A stretch of 64,000 nucleotides of DNA from JAKZVK01 sp965248255 (GCA_965248255.1 CBDFIW010000003.1:434001-498000); one strand, 5' to 3'. Counted from the first letter of the stretch, positions 51,021 through 60,613 are shown. Numbers and translations: made by a program. The notes: generated by a model from the letters alone, not told the origin.

Positions 51021-52631
51021 GTGTGCGTTCCACCGTCGGCGTGGGTAACCCGAAATTTTGGAAGACGTCGCCGGGAACTGCGCCGCTTGCAGCGACTACG
51101 GGGATTCTACGAACGGGGGGTTCGGCGGCTTGAGCATCGTTGGCAGGGAAACGGCGAGGATGGCGAAGAGTTCAGTCCTCCAACCCATCCCTACGGCCGA
51201 GACCTAAACCTATTCGGAAAGGGTTCGTTGTTCGAACTGCTCTGCACGGTGAGAACCCAGATTGGCCAACGCCGGCTTGGTTCCTACCTGTTGCACGCCC
51301 CTGAGCTAGATGAAACGATTCGTCGTCAGGAAGCGGTTCACGAACTGCAGAGCCGACAGACGCTCCGAGAGGAGATCGCGCTGCTCGGCGGCTATGACAA
51401 TCAGGAATCAAGTTGGGACACCTTTACTCTGTGGCTAGACACCCCCCTGACACCGTTCCACGGAATGACCCGAATCGTCGTGGCCGTGTTGGCGTCCGGG
51501 GCAGCAGCGTTGGGGCTGGGTGGTCTTCTGGGATTGGCGTCGGCCCATTTTCTGATGAGCGCCTTGATCCCACTTGTCGTTGTTGAGGGCATACTCGCGC
51601 TGGTCTTGCTGAAACGAGTGTGCCGAGTTATCGCGGACGCGCAAGTTGTTGGCATCGAGCTTGGCGTGTTGAGCCACGGGCTAGAACTTCTGTCCAAGCA
51701 GCATTTTGCTTCTGTAAAGCTGAAGAAAATAGTGGCGCAAATAGGCTGCGGCGCCGCGGAACGGCTTAAGAAACTTGAAAGACTGACTAGAATTCTTGAT
51801 GAACGAAACAAAGATTGGTTCTATCTCCCCTCGCTGCTGCTTCTGGTTGGAACACAGACGGCGATGGCGATCGAGAATTGGAGAGCTACGAACCGCGATG
51901 ACCTCCTTGTATGGTTGGACGCGTGGGGCGAGTTTGAGGCGCTGAACGCCCTGGCGTGCTACGCTTTTGAGCGCCAGGAGACGACCAGTTTCCCGGACCT
52001 TACCGATAAGGAACAGGTTTTCGAGGCACAGGGGCTTGGTCATCCACTGCTCTCCAGCGAAGAGCGTGTGTGCAATGATTTCGTATTGAACTCTACGTCA
52101 AGATACTACGTGATCAGCGGCTCAAATATGGCTGGAAAGAGCACGTTCTTGCGGGCGGTCGGTTCCAATGCTGTCCTCGCCATGGCAGGGGCTCCCGTGA
52201 CCGCCAAGAAGCTCAGACTCTCTCCGTTCAAGGTGTGTGCATCGATCTCGATAGCGGACTCTCTTCTTGAGGGCAAGTCCAAGTTCTTGGTCGAAGTCGA
52301 ACGGCTGCGAGATGCGATCGTATCCACGAAGGAAGCCCGACCCGTCTTGTTCCTGATCGACGAGATCCTCGGTGGGACGAACTCGCGCGATCGAAGGGTC
52401 GCAGCCGAAGCGGTGGTCAGGACTCTCGTCGAGGCTGGAGCGCTGGGTGCTCTCTCGACCCATGATCTGGCATTGACCGAGATCACTGACTCAGTGGGCG
52501 GCGGCGCCAACGTACATATGTCATCCCGGCGAGGAACAGATGTTCTCGATTTTGACTATTTATTGAAGCCCGGGGTCACTCCAGAAGCAAACGCCACTGC
52601 TATCGCTCGACTCTCTGGTGTGCCGGTCTGA
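51021..52631 (+). pseudogene. MutS-like ATPase (MutS domain V with membrane segments), 5'-truncated by IS630
   Basis: The remaining 536 codons encode a MutS-related protein with family motifs: FYERGVRRLEHRWQGNGEDG, DLNLFGKGSLFELLCTVRT, a hydrophobic hairpin at about residues 150-200, the Walker A block ISGSNMAGKSTFLRAVG (about 362-378), Walker B PVLFLIDEILGGTNSRDR (about 440-457) and STHDL (about 479). This group is a membrane-linked MutS relative, not canonical mismatch-repair MutS. The frame begins with GTG immediately after the IS630 target TA, and no normal start is visible. About 70-80 N-terminal residues expected in the family (helical, probably membrane segments) are missing and were not found on the other side of the insertion. 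It is in the same frame as the transposase, separated from it by one stop codon. Confidence 0.8.
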
Positions 52632-52740
52632 GAACTACCTTTGCGATGGAGATTCTTGCCTCGGGCTAGGTTGAGGACATTGTGCCTGGCGAGGGGCCGA
52701 CGTTTCCGAAAAACCTTGCCAAACCTTGCCAGTTCGCCGT

Positions 52741-54159
52741 TCAGTTGCTTCCCGCGAAGCAGTACAGGTTCTCGGAGGTGCGCAGGTACATACGCCCATC
52801 GACAATCGCCGGGGTGGCGAAGATGTCTTCGCCGAGGTCGTTGGTGTGAAGGACCCCCCACTCGCCGGCGGCCTTGAGGATCGATACCTTGCCCGTCATG
52901 CTCGCCATGTAGACCTTGCCGTCCGTGGCGACCGGAGAGGCGTAGTAGTCATCGAGGGCATCGCGCAGGCGGCCGATCTTGAACACTTTGCCGGTCTTGG
53001 GGTCGAGACTCGTCACGATGCCGCCCTTCTTCACCTGATAGAGAACGTCTCGGTACAGCAGCACGGATGGCACGTCGGGGAGTGACTTCTGGTGACGCCA
53101 CAGAACGTGAGTGTCGGTGACGTCGCCGCGTCCGCCGAGCTTGATCGCTAGGGTCGAATTGGTCGAGGTGCGGCGGGCGCTATAGTACCTCCACTCGCGG
53201 GCATCGAACACCGTGTCTTTGTCGAGGTCCTGCATAGGCCAGTTGCCGGGGTGCCATTCCTTCGGGACCTCGGCTTTGGAAAGCTTGCCGTCTTTGTCGG
53301 CGTCGTAGGTGGCCAGCGTCTCGGAGAACTTGGGCAGCACCAAACGGCGCGAAGGCATCCCGCCCGGCGCCCAACTGTTGAAGTAAAGCGTGTCACCTTC
53401 GATCACGGGGACGGATTTGACCTGGTAGGTCAGCCCCCGCACGCGCCACAGCTCTTTACCGGTCGCAACCGCGTAGCTGACCATCTGATAGGAGCCCGGA
53501 ACGATCAGCTCGGCCGGACCGCTCAAGGGACGGTACACGATCGGCGTTGAGAAGCTGTGTACCACGTCGGGCCGCTCGGTCTTCCACGCCGTCGAGCCGT
53601 CGTTTTTGTTGACGGCGGCGACGTAGGCTTGCTGGTCTTGATCGACAACCATCAGCAGCTTGCCGCCCTCGAGGATCGGTGAAGCGGCCATGCCGTGGAA
53701 GTTAGTGAACGGTCCCATCGGGCGGCGCCAGCGCTCGTTGCCGTCCGGGCCGTACGAGAGCAGGCCGAAGCCACCGAAGAAGACGTAGACGTTCTCGCCG
53801 TCGGTGACGGGGCTCGACGAAGCCTCGTCATTGAGCGAGTGCATCTTTTCGAGCCGGCGGCTTGGTGCTTCGCGGCGCCACAGGATCTGGCCGGTCCTGC
53901 GGTCGAGGCAGAGCGTGTAGAGCTTCTCGTTCTCGTGGGCCGTGAGAAAGATGTGATCGGAGGTGAAAACGGGAGAGGATTTACCCATCGGCAGAGCGGT
54001 CTTCCAAGCGACATTGGTCTCCGGACCAAAGTCATCCGGGAGTCCGCTCGTCTCGGCGACGCCGAGGCCGTCCGGTCCGCGAAAGCGGGACCAGTCGGCA
54101 GCGTGTAGGGAGGAGAGAACGAGTAGCAGCGAGAGGATACCGGCCAACAAGACCTGCAT
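52741..54159 (-). CDS. secreted PQQ-like beta-propeller repeat protein
   Basis: The protein is about 472 aa from MQVLLAGILSLLLVLSSLHA (signal peptide; ATG 54159). PQQ-type blades are recognisable: WSRFRGPDGLGVAETSG, LYTLCLDRRTGQILWRREAP, AYVAAVNKNDGSTAWKTERP, SYAVATGKELWRVRGLT and VTSLDPKTGKVFKIGRL. An EF-hand-like segment (TYDADKDGKLSKAEVP and DLDKDTVFDAREW) is inserted in the middle, as in outer-membrane propellers of Planctomycetes and Acidobacteria. It overlaps no neighbour but starts 11 bp before the stop of its upstream paralogue is passed (54170). Ligand and partners are unknown. Confidence 0.85.
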   Translation of the reverse strand: MQVLLAGILSLLLVLSSLHAADWSRFRGPDGLGVAETSGLPDDFGPETNVAWKTALPMGKSSPVFTSDHIFLTAHENEKLYTLCLDRRTGQILWRREAPSRRLEKMHSLNDEASSSPVTDGENVYVFFGGFGLLSYGPDGNERWRRPMGPFTNFHGMAASPILEGGKLLMVVDQDQQAYVAAVNKNDGSTAWKTERPDVVHSFSTPIVYRPLSGPAELIVPGSYQMVSYAVATGKELWRVRGLTYQVKSVPVIEGDTLYFNSWAPGGMPSRRLVLPKFSETLATYDADKDGKLSKAEVPKEWHPGNWPMQDLDKDTVFDAREWRYYSARRTSTNSTLAIKLGGRGDVTDTHVLWRHQKSLPDVPSVLLYRDVLYQVKKGGIVTSLDPKTGKVFKIGRLRDALDDYYASPVATDGKVYMASMTGKVSILKAAGEWGVLHTNDLGEDIFATPAIVDGRMYLRTSENLYCFAGSN

Positions 54160-54169
54160 GGGATTTTGG

Positions 54170-55510
54170 TTACTCCTTGGGGCCGAAGGCATAGAGCGCC
54201 GACTCGGTGCGGACGTACAGTCGGCGGTCGCCGATCGCGGGTGAGGCGTAAACGGGTTCTTGCATGTCGTTGACCCTCAGCAGCTCCCAGTCGCCGCCCG
54301 GCTTGACGACGCTGATCTTGCCCAACTCGCCCGTGAAGTAGAGCTTGCCGTCACCAGCCACGGGCGAGGCGTAGTACTTGTCGATGGCCCCGTCGAGGCG
54401 TCCCTGTTTGAGGACGGCGCCGGTTTCCGGGTCGAGCGAGGTTAGGATGCCGCCGTTCTTGATGATGTAGAAGATGCCGTCGTACAGCACCGGTGAAGGT
54501 ACGACGGGAACGGCCCGCTCATACTCCCACACAACATGCGACTCGGTGAGGTCCCCGCGTGCGTTGCCCGGGCGGACAGCGATCGTCACGTTTCGCGCCG
54601 AGCGTCGTGCGCGGTAGAAGTGCCAGTCACGCGCGCTGAGGAAGCCATCAACGTCGAGGTCGATGGCGCGCCAGCTTCCGGTGGGCTTCCACTTCTTGGG
54701 TAGCTCCTGCGGGGAGATCCGGTTGTCCTGGTTCGCGTCAGCCTCTTTGGCGGCCTCTTCGAAGAAAGGCAAGAACTTGCGCTGGGCCGGTTCGACACCG
54801 GGTGCCCAGCCGGTGGCGTAGACGGTCTCGCCGGCGATGACGGCCGCGGGCTTCACCTGCCAAGTCAACCCGCGCACCCACCACAGCTTGGCGCCGCTCT
54901 TGGCCGAGTAGGCGATCAAGTGGTACGAGCCGGGGACGATGATCTGCGCTGGCTCGCCGTTGGGTTGAAGGACGCTCGGTGTCGAGAAGCCGTGTACGAC
55001 CTCCGGCCTCGGCGTCTTCCAGGCGACCTCGCCGCTGTCCTTGTGTACGGCGAGCAGATACGAGTCCTCGTCCTGATCGCAGGCAACGATCAACTTGTCG
55101 CCAACGACGATCGGGGAAGCGGACATGCCGTGAAGATTTGTAAACGGCCCCAGTGGCAGCCGCCAACGCTCGTTGCCATCAGGACCGTAGGAGGCCAAGC
55201 CGAAATCGCCGAAGAAGACGTAGGCGTTTTCACCATCGGTGGCGGGGCTGGCCGAGGCGGGACTGTTGAGCCTGTGCATCCTCTCTTCGCGGACCCGGTT
55301 CAGATCGCGGCGCCATAGGATCTTGCCCGTCTTGCGATCGAGGGCGAGAGTCCACAGCTTGCCTGGCTCATAGCCGGTGAGAAACACATGCCGCTCGGTG
55401 AGGACGGGGGACGACTGGCCCGGCGGCAGTCAACGATGCTGCTGCCAGCAAGAAGCAGGCTGCCCGCAGGCCCCGCGCGTTGAGCCGCCGAGAAATCACA
55501 GAAAGACTCG
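54170..55510 (-). pseudogene. PQQ-like beta-propeller paralogue with 5' deletion
   Basis: From an internal Met at 55387 the frame encodes 405 residues closely paralleling the adjacent propeller (KLWTLALDRKTGKILWRRDL, GLASYGPDGNERWRLPLGPF, an EF-hand-like DANQDNRISPQELP). Upstream the same frame still matches the family (LPPGQSSPVLTERHVFLTG), but a stop TGA precedes it near 55430. Beyond that lies only a possible signal-peptide remnant (LRAACFLLAAASL) in another frame. The expected WSQFRGPNG-type segment between leader and first blade is missing. So the 5' end has lost roughly 30-35 codons and the frame. A truncated product from 55387 would lack an export signal. Confidence 0.75.
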
Positions 55511-55599
55511 CATTGTTCAGAAGACTATACCCCACCTGATGCCTCAGCTTGCACGGGGTGAGGTTGCACGTTGTGACCCTTCGGGGCTGGCCAACCCGG

Positions 55600-56073
55600 C
55601 TAGATTCGGCAGTGGGCGATGCCCCGTTTCGCGAAGTATTGCTGGTGGTAGTCCTCGGCCCGGTAGAAGGTCGGGGCGGGCACGATCTCGGTAACGATCG
55701 GGCGCTGGAACGTGCCGTTCGACTCGAGGGAGCTCTTCGATGCTCCGGCGGCGGCCTCTTGCTCCGGCGTGTGGAAAAAGATCGCCGAACGGTATTGCGT
55801 GCCGATGTCGGGTCCCTGGCGGTTGAGGGTCGTTGGGTCGTGTACGCCCCAGAACACCTCGAGCAGTTGCTCGTAGGAGACCTCGTCGGGGTCGTAGTCC
55901 ACCTCGACGGCCTCGGCGTGCCCCGTGGTCCCGCTGCACACGTCTTGGTAGCTGGGGTTCTCTAGATGTCCACCGGCATAGCCGACCGCGGCTGATCGAA
56001 CTCCCTGCACTTCACGAAAGGCCGATTCGACGCCCCAGAAACATCCTGCTCCAAAGGTGGCTTTCTGTGTCAT
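55600..56073 (-). CDS. msrA: peptide methionine (S)-S-oxide reductase
   Basis: The protein is 157 aa. The start MTQKATFGAGCFWGVESAFR (56073) is supported by GGAG seven bases upstream. The catalytic cysteine is in the family signature GCFWG (Cys11). Other blocks: GYAGGHLENPSYQDVCSG, GHAEAVEVDYDPDEVSYEQL, LLEVFWGVHDPTTLNRQGPD, GTQYRSAIFF and FYRAEDYHQQYFAKRG. A C-terminal cysteine (HCRI) can act as resolving residue. It reduces methionine-S-sulfoxide in proteins using thioredoxin. Length is typical of short cytosolic MsrA. No MsrB is fused or adjacent. Confidence 0.95.
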   Translation of the reverse strand: MTQKATFGAGCFWGVESAFREVQGVRSAAVGYAGGHLENPSYQDVCSGTTGHAEAVEVDYDPDEVSYEQLLEVFWGVHDPTTLNRQGPDIGTQYRSAIFFHTPEQEAAAGASKSSLESNGTFQRPIVTEIVPAPTFYRAEDYHQQYFAKRGIAHCRI

Positions 56074-56178
56074 GTCGTTGCTCCCCAAGAACGCTCTACT
56101 TAGCTTGGAACTGAATCGTTGCGATCGTCAAGTGGGGGGCCGAGAACGCCCTACAGCGGGAGTGCTATAAGGGTGGGG

Positions 56179-56664
56179 TTGAAAATCAGTCGCGTTGCGT
56201 TGGTAGGGCTTGCCGTTTTGGCACCGGCGGTGGTGGCCGCCGAAGATGCCGCTTCCGCGGCACAGCGGGCCGTGGCCTACCTGGCCGAAGAAGTACCGCG
56301 CTGGTCGAAGGAGAATCACTGCTTCTCGTGCCACGACAACGGGGATGGTGCTCGGGCGTTGTATGTCGCGCGGGCGCTCGCGTACGAGGTTCCCCCAGCG
56401 GCGCTGGAAGATACCACCCGTTGGCTGCGCCGCCCGTCGCGCTGGGATGAGAATCGGGGCGATGCGGCTTTCAGTGATAAGAAGCTGGCCCGCATCCAGT
56501 TTGCCGCATCGCTTCTGGCGGCCCGAGAAGCCGGGTTGCTCGACGAGCCCGCCGCCCTCGTCAGGGCCGCGGAGTCACTGCTGCCCCATCAGGAGCCTGA
56601 TGGGTCCTGGCAGGTGGACGCGGTGGGATCGGTCGGTTCGCCAACGACCTGGGGCGCTCATCTA
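56179..56664 (+). pseudogene. 5' fragment of a CxxCH / prenyltransferase-repeat protein disrupted by IS630 copy 2
   Basis: TTG at 56179 gives MKISRVALVGLAVLAPAVVA, a signal peptide. It is followed by AVAYLAEEVPRWSKENHCFS, whose C-F-S-C-H is a heme-type CxxCH, and alpha-helical repeats (LLPHQEPDGSWQVDAVGSVG) of the squalene-cyclase/prenyltransferase type with the QxxDGSW motif. The sequence breaks at TA 56663-56664 where the insertion sequence begins. Removing the element restores GGCGCTCATCTAGCAACATT, so the reading frame continues into 57830 as GAHLATLFARRV. Domain pairing resembles secreted proteins annotated as prenyltransferase-like with N-terminal heme motif. Confidence 0.8.
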
Positions 56665-57827
56665 GTGTAGTGCACCATAAATAATGAACTTATATTGACT
56701 TCCCATCGTCTCTATTAACAGGAGGCATGGGATGCGAAGAGCACAACCAGTAACTTTGAACACAGCGCAATGCAAGCAGTTGGACCGCTACGCGCGCGGC
56801 CGCCAAGTCGCCGTTCGTCTCGCCCTGCGAGCCAGGATTGTCCTGCTGGCCGCCGACGGTCTCGAGAATAAGCAGATCGCCGCACAGCTCGGTGTCTCGC
56901 GGCAGTTGGTGGCCCGCTGGCGCACGCGCTTTCTCGAAAGCAGCATCGCCGGCATTGCAAAAGACGCCCCACGGCCCGGTCGTAAACCTGCCGTCTCGAA
57001 GCAGAAAGTACAGCAGATCATCCACAAGACCACCCGCGAGAAACCGTCCAACGCCACCCACTGGAGCCGCCGCACCATGGCCGCCGCGGCCGGCGTCAGC
57101 GCTTCCACCGTGGGACGGATTTGGCGCGCCCATGGCCTCAAGCCCCACCGCGTCAAGACCTTCAAGCTCAGCAATGACCCGCGTTTCGCCGAGAAACTCG
57201 ACGACATCGTCGGACTCTATCTCAATCCGCCTGAGCATGCTCTGGTTCTCTCGCTCGATGAGAAGTCCCAAATCCAAGCCCTCGATCGCACCCAGCCCGG
57301 CCTGCCGCTCAAAAAGGGACGCGGCCAAACGATGACCCACGATTACAAGCGCAACGGCACGACCACCCTGTTTGCGGCGCTCAACAGCCTTGACGGCAGC
57401 GTGATCGCCGAGTGCATGCCCCGACACAGCCACCAGGAATGGCTGCGCTTCCTGCGCTTAATTGACCGCCGCACTCCCAAGGACAAACAGCTTCATCTCA
57501 TCGTGGACAACTATGCCACCCACAAGCATGCCGCTGTGAAGCGTTGGCTCGATCGTCACCCGCGCTTCCACATTCATTTCACCCCGACCTCGGCGTCGTG
57601 GCTGAACATGGTCGAGCGATTCTTTCGCGATCTCACCGTCAAGCGCCTGCGCCGCGGCGTGTTTCGCAGCGTGGACGAGCTCGTCGCCGCCATTGACGAC
57701 TACATCGCCCAGCACAACGGGCATCCCACGCCCTTCATCTGGACCGCGACCGCCTCCGACATCCTCGAGAAAGTCAAGCGCGGACGTGCCGCCCTGCCTA
57801 AGGTGCAATCTGCTTGGCGCACTACAC
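56665..57827 (+). mobile_element. IS630-family insertion sequence (type B), copy 2
   Basis: The ends are GTGTAGTGCACC (56665) and GGCGCACTACAC (57827), a better-matched inverted-repeat pair than copy 1. TA lies at 56663-56664 and 57828-57829. The element is about 1163 bp. It is inserted at a TCTAGC site inside a gene encoding a secreted prenyltransferase-repeat protein. The insertion appears recent because it differs from copy 1 by only a few bases. Confidence 0.93.
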
Positions 57828-58015
57828 TAGCAACATTGTTCGCTCGGCGAGTGCTCGTCGCCGCCGGGAGTGAGCGGTTCCTGGCGGCGGCGGCGCGAGC
57901 CGAGGGATGGCTGTTGGCCAAACCACTCCGCGCGGTCATCGACGCGGCGGCCACCGTAATGGCCCTCGCGGATCGCCCCCCCCCCCGAGGGACGATCGGT
58001 CGCACGCGCATGTGA
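56732..58015 (+). CDS. IS630-family transposase (type B), copy 2, stop lost and fused to the host-gene remnant
   Basis: The first 361 residues equal copy 1 except for one visible change (KTFKLS). The stop TGA of copy 1 is TGG here, so translation continues through the right inverted repeat (WRTTLATLF) and about 60 residues of the interrupted host gene in its native frame. It ends at TGA 58013-58015, just after a run of C residues. The catalytic motifs SLDEKSQ, IVDNYATHK and SWLNMVERFF are intact. The 66-residue tail could impair or alter the transposase. The change also lies in the inverted repeat, where it improves the match to the left end. Confidence 0.85.
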   Translation: MRRAQPVTLNTAQCKQLDRYARGRQVAVRLALRARIVLLAADGLENKQIAAQLGVSRQLVARWRTRFLESSIAGIAKDAPRPGRKPAVSKQKVQQIIHKTTREKPSNATHWSRRTMAAAAGVSASTVGRIWRAHGLKPHRVKTFKLSNDPRFAEKLDDIVGLYLNPPEHALVLSLDEKSQIQALDRTQPGLPLKKGRGQTMTHDYKRNGTTTLFAALNSLDGSVIAECMPRHSHQEWLRFLRLIDRRTPKDKQLHLIVDNYATHKHAAVKRWLDRHPRFHIHFTPTSASWLNMVERFFRDLTVKRLRRGVFRSVDELVAAIDDYIAQHNGHPTPFIWTATASDILEKVKRGRAALPKVQSAWRTTLATLFARRVLVAAGSERFLAAAARAEGWLLAKPLRAVIDAAATVMALADRPPPRGTIGRTRM

Positions 58016-58311
58016 AGCTCGGCAAGGCCATCGACCTGCTCTTGAGGGCACAGGTCAGCGATGGCGGCTGGGGCCCCTACGCTCGGTCCCCGTCAGAACC
58101 CTTCGACACGGCGGTGGCCGTGTTGGCCCTGACGTCTCTACACGAATCGCAGTATCAGAAGCCGATTGCCCAAGGCCGGGCCTATCTTCTCAAGACTCAG
58201 CTACCCGCCGGCGGATGGCCTGAAACGACCCGTCCGCCCGGTGCGCAGAGCTATGCGCAACACATTTCGACTTCGGCCTGGGCCACCTTGGCGCTCCTGT
58301 CCGCAAAATAG
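57830..58311 (+). pseudogene. 3' fragment of the disrupted prenyltransferase-repeat protein, with frameshift
   Basis: Directly after the duplicated TA the host reading frame resumes (LFARRVLVAAGSERFLAAAA, EGWLLAKPLRAVIDAAATVM). At the long C run 57978-57987 the frame shifts. The downstream frame continues as HAHVKLGKAIDLLLRAQVSD, GGWGPYARSPSEPFDTAVAV and AGGWPETTRPPGAQSY, prenyltransferase/squalene-oxidase repeats with the GGWG and GGWP motifs, to the stop at 58311. The gene is therefore broken twice, by insertion and by a homopolymer frameshift. The homopolymer could be a sequencing artefact. Confidence 0.8.
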
Positions 58312-58366
58312 AGCCCAGAGACGTTACTCAAAACACGAAACACGTTTCTTCCAGAGGAGATCGTTC

Positions 58367-59221
58367 ATGTCCGAAAAAGTCCCCTACTACTATCACCACC
58401 ACACTTGGCCGGAGTTGAAAGCCCGTGTCGAAGAGCAACCGATCGTCGTACTGCCGATCGGCTCGGTCGAAGATCACGGCTTTCACATGCCGCTTGACAC
58501 GGATAACTTCCTCATCTCGAGCATCTGCGAGGAGGCGGCCAAACGCGCCGACGGCGACATTCTTCTCATGCCGCTCATCCCTTATGGCCTCGAGACGCAC
58601 CACATGGACTTCCCCGGCACGATCGACATCAGGCAAGAACACCTGCTCAACTTCGTGCTCGACGTGACCAAGAGCATTGCTCACCATGGCTTCGAGCGCA
58701 TCCTCATCGCCGACGGACACGGCTCCAATATGCCGATCCTCGATCTCGTCGCCCGCCGCACGATTCTCGAGACCGATGCCTGGTGCGGCTGCTTCATCTG
58801 GCCGTCGCTCGACATGGACACGATCAAGGAGTACCGTGAGTCGGCCCTTGGCGGCATGGCGCACGCGGCTGAGCTGGAGACATCCGTGTACTTACACCTC
58901 GCGCCCGAGCGCGTCGAGATGGACAAAGCCGTCAAGGACATGAACCTCCCCGAGTCCGACTTCGTCTGGCTCGACCTGCTGAAGAGCTCGCCGGTGAATG
59001 CGATGGACCATTGGACGCGCTTCAGCAAGAGCGGCGTGGTCGGCGACGCCACGATCGCGACGAAAGAAAAGGGCGAGAGGTTCTTCGAGGCCACCGTCGA
59101 AGCGTTCCTGCGTCTGGTGAAAGAGTTGAAGACGCGCAAACGCGGTGACCGCACCGACTACCACACCGAACCCTGGGACAAGTATTTCGAATCGCTGCGC
59201 AGCACCGGCAAGCCGGAATGA
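58367..59221 (+). CDS. creatininase-family amidohydrolase
   Basis: The protein is 284 aa. ATG 58367 has GAGGAG upstream. The family's metal-binding motifs are clear: LPIGSVEDHGFHMPLDTDN (Glu35, His37, Asp44/46), GLETHHMDFPGTIDI, IADGHGSNMPILD and AELETSVYL with the metal-ligand Glu. Members bind two divalent ions and open cyclic amides or related bonds (creatininase, MftE-type, FAPy-type deformylases). Which reaction applies cannot be told: no creatinase or mycofactocin genes are adjacent. It stands alone, after the broken prenyltransferase-repeat gene. Confidence 0.88.
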   Translation: MSEKVPYYYHHHTWPELKARVEEQPIVVLPIGSVEDHGFHMPLDTDNFLISSICEEAAKRADGDILLMPLIPYGLETHHMDFPGTIDIRQEHLLNFVLDVTKSIAHHGFERILIADGHGSNMPILDLVARRTILETDAWCGCFIWPSLDMDTIKEYRESALGGMAHAAELETSVYLHLAPERVEMDKAVKDMNLPESDFVWLDLLKSSPVNAMDHWTRFSKSGVVGDATIATKEKGERFFEATVEAFLRLVKELKTRKRGDRTDYHTEPWDKYFESLRSTGKPE

Positions 59222-59275
59222 CCGTGATTCGTGATCCGTCATTCGTGTTTCGTGACCCGTGATTCGTGACCCGTT
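59222..59275. repeat. degenerate short tandem repeat (CGTGATTCGTGACC-like)
   Basis: Immediately after the creatininase stop, units resembling CGTGATTCGTGATCCGT recur about three times over 54 bp. The unit appears once more, inverted, at 59694-59712. Confidence 0.6.
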
Positions 59276-59712
59276 GAAGTGTGGGCCGTTTGCCTGAGCT
59301 GGGCCGATAGCGTGGGAGGCGCATGAGTCGAGAAGAGTCTCGACTCGGCAAGCTGAGAGCTTGCGCCACGGCGGGCACGGCGGTAGGTAGATGTTCGCGG
59401 TGTCGGGGTCTGGCAGGATCTGTCAGGATTTGGCGTGGTTTTGCGACGGCTTCTAAATCTTCTTTATGTTCTTCGCTCATGGGTCACCTCGCACGGCACC
59501 CGTGCGGATCGGTGACCAGGGTTTGAGATTGTGGTGTTCCACCTGCTGTCGTGTTGGGGCGACCATCGCCCTCAATCTTTCCTCGCTTCCAGTGTAAGGG
59601 CTGATTGTCAGCCGACGAGGCAGCCGGAGAGGCAAGTGACTGAAAGCATGAGAGAAATCAATTCTGAAAACTTGTGACTGAACGGCCGCCGCCTCACGAA
59701 TCACGGGTCACG
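59251..59712. repeat. 462-bp non-coding block bounded by a 19-bp inverted repeat
   Basis: CGTGACCCGTGATTCGTGA at 59251-59269 is exactly inverted at 59694-59712. Inside are the hairpins GAGTCGAGA/TCTCGACTC (about 59324-59345) and GCAAGCT/AGCTTGC (about 59349-59365), and no credible gene. The remaining stretch to 59896 also looks non-coding; it contains TATAGT at 59837 that could serve the MOSC gene. Confidence 0.55.
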
Positions 59713-59896
59713 GTTCACAAACCGAGCTGCGGGCTCATCCGGCGGGACGGATTCCCTTCGGGGTGTCAGCCCGCGCCACCCACTCCCGCTCCCGGACGGT
59801 TGGCCCGCCGCCCAAGACCATGAGCGGTGCAAACGGTATAGTAATCTCATTAGGACGCAAATCTCGAAGGTGCGGTACGAGCTGCGTGGCACCCTT

Positions 59897-60367
59897 ATGT
59901 CAAAGTTGGCCGGAATCTACATCGCACCATCAAAAGGGGCGAAGCCCCGGGCCGTCGAGGAGGCACGGGCAGTCCCGGGTCTAGGTCTCGAAGGCGATCG
60001 CTATTACCAGCAGGGCGGGACGTTCAGCAAGCCGGGAGAACCGGATCGCGAGGTGACTCTCATCGAGGAAGAATCCATCACCGCCTTGGCTGCTGACTAT
60101 GAAGTCCAGATCCTGCCGGGACAGGCGCGCCGGAACCTGGTGACGTCCGGGATCGCCCTCAATCACTTGGTCGGCCAAGAATTCCATGTCGGTGAGGTGC
60201 GCCTGCGCGGTTTGCGGCTCTGCGAACCCTGCGGTCGCCTCGAAATCCTCACAGCCACCGGTGTCGAAAAAGGCCTCGTGCATCGAGGAGGCCTGCGGGC
60301 ACAGGTTCTCAAAGAAGGGATACTGCGAAAAGGCGACCCGATTCGCAGCCTGCGCCCCGATCCCTGA
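59897..60367 (+). CDS. MOSC-domain protein
   Basis: The protein is 156 aa starting MSKLAGIYIAPSKGAKPRAV. The MOSC (molybdenum-cofactor sulfurase C-terminal) fold is indicated by GLEGDRYYQQGGTFSK, REVTLIEEESITAL, PGQARRNLVTSGIALNHLVG and the conserved cysteine region LRLCEPCGRLE. MOSC proteins carry sulfur or process molybdenum-cofactor enzymes; stand-alone small members like this one are YiiM-like or of unknown function. The ATG is preferred over an upstream in-frame start because the fold begins at AGIYIAP. No molybdoenzyme gene is nearby. Confidence 0.88.
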   Translation: MSKLAGIYIAPSKGAKPRAVEEARAVPGLGLEGDRYYQQGGTFSKPGEPDREVTLIEEESITALAADYEVQILPGQARRNLVTSGIALNHLVGQEFHVGEVRLRGLRLCEPCGRLEILTATGVEKGLVHRGGLRAQVLKEGILRKGDPIRSLRPDP

Positions 60368-60613
60368 GCGCAGGCATTGCTCTTACAGGGCGTCCAGATA
60401 GCGGCTGCAAAACATCCTTATGGCTGTTGCCTGTTGGGTGATCTGATGCGGTGCACCAACCGCCACACTCCGTCCCCTCGAAGGCTACAAGCCGGAGATC
60501 CCCGAGTGGGCTCTCGACATGCACACCTCGGTCGGCCCGAAAAAGGGCCGCGGCGTTCAGCACTTTTGGGAGAAATCCTGCAAGCTCGACCGCGACGTAA
60601 CCAACGGGAGCGA

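Noticed and set aside
59222..59275. Short tandem array as a phase-variable promoter element
   Set aside because: The units are degenerate and lie downstream of a gene, not in a promoter position.
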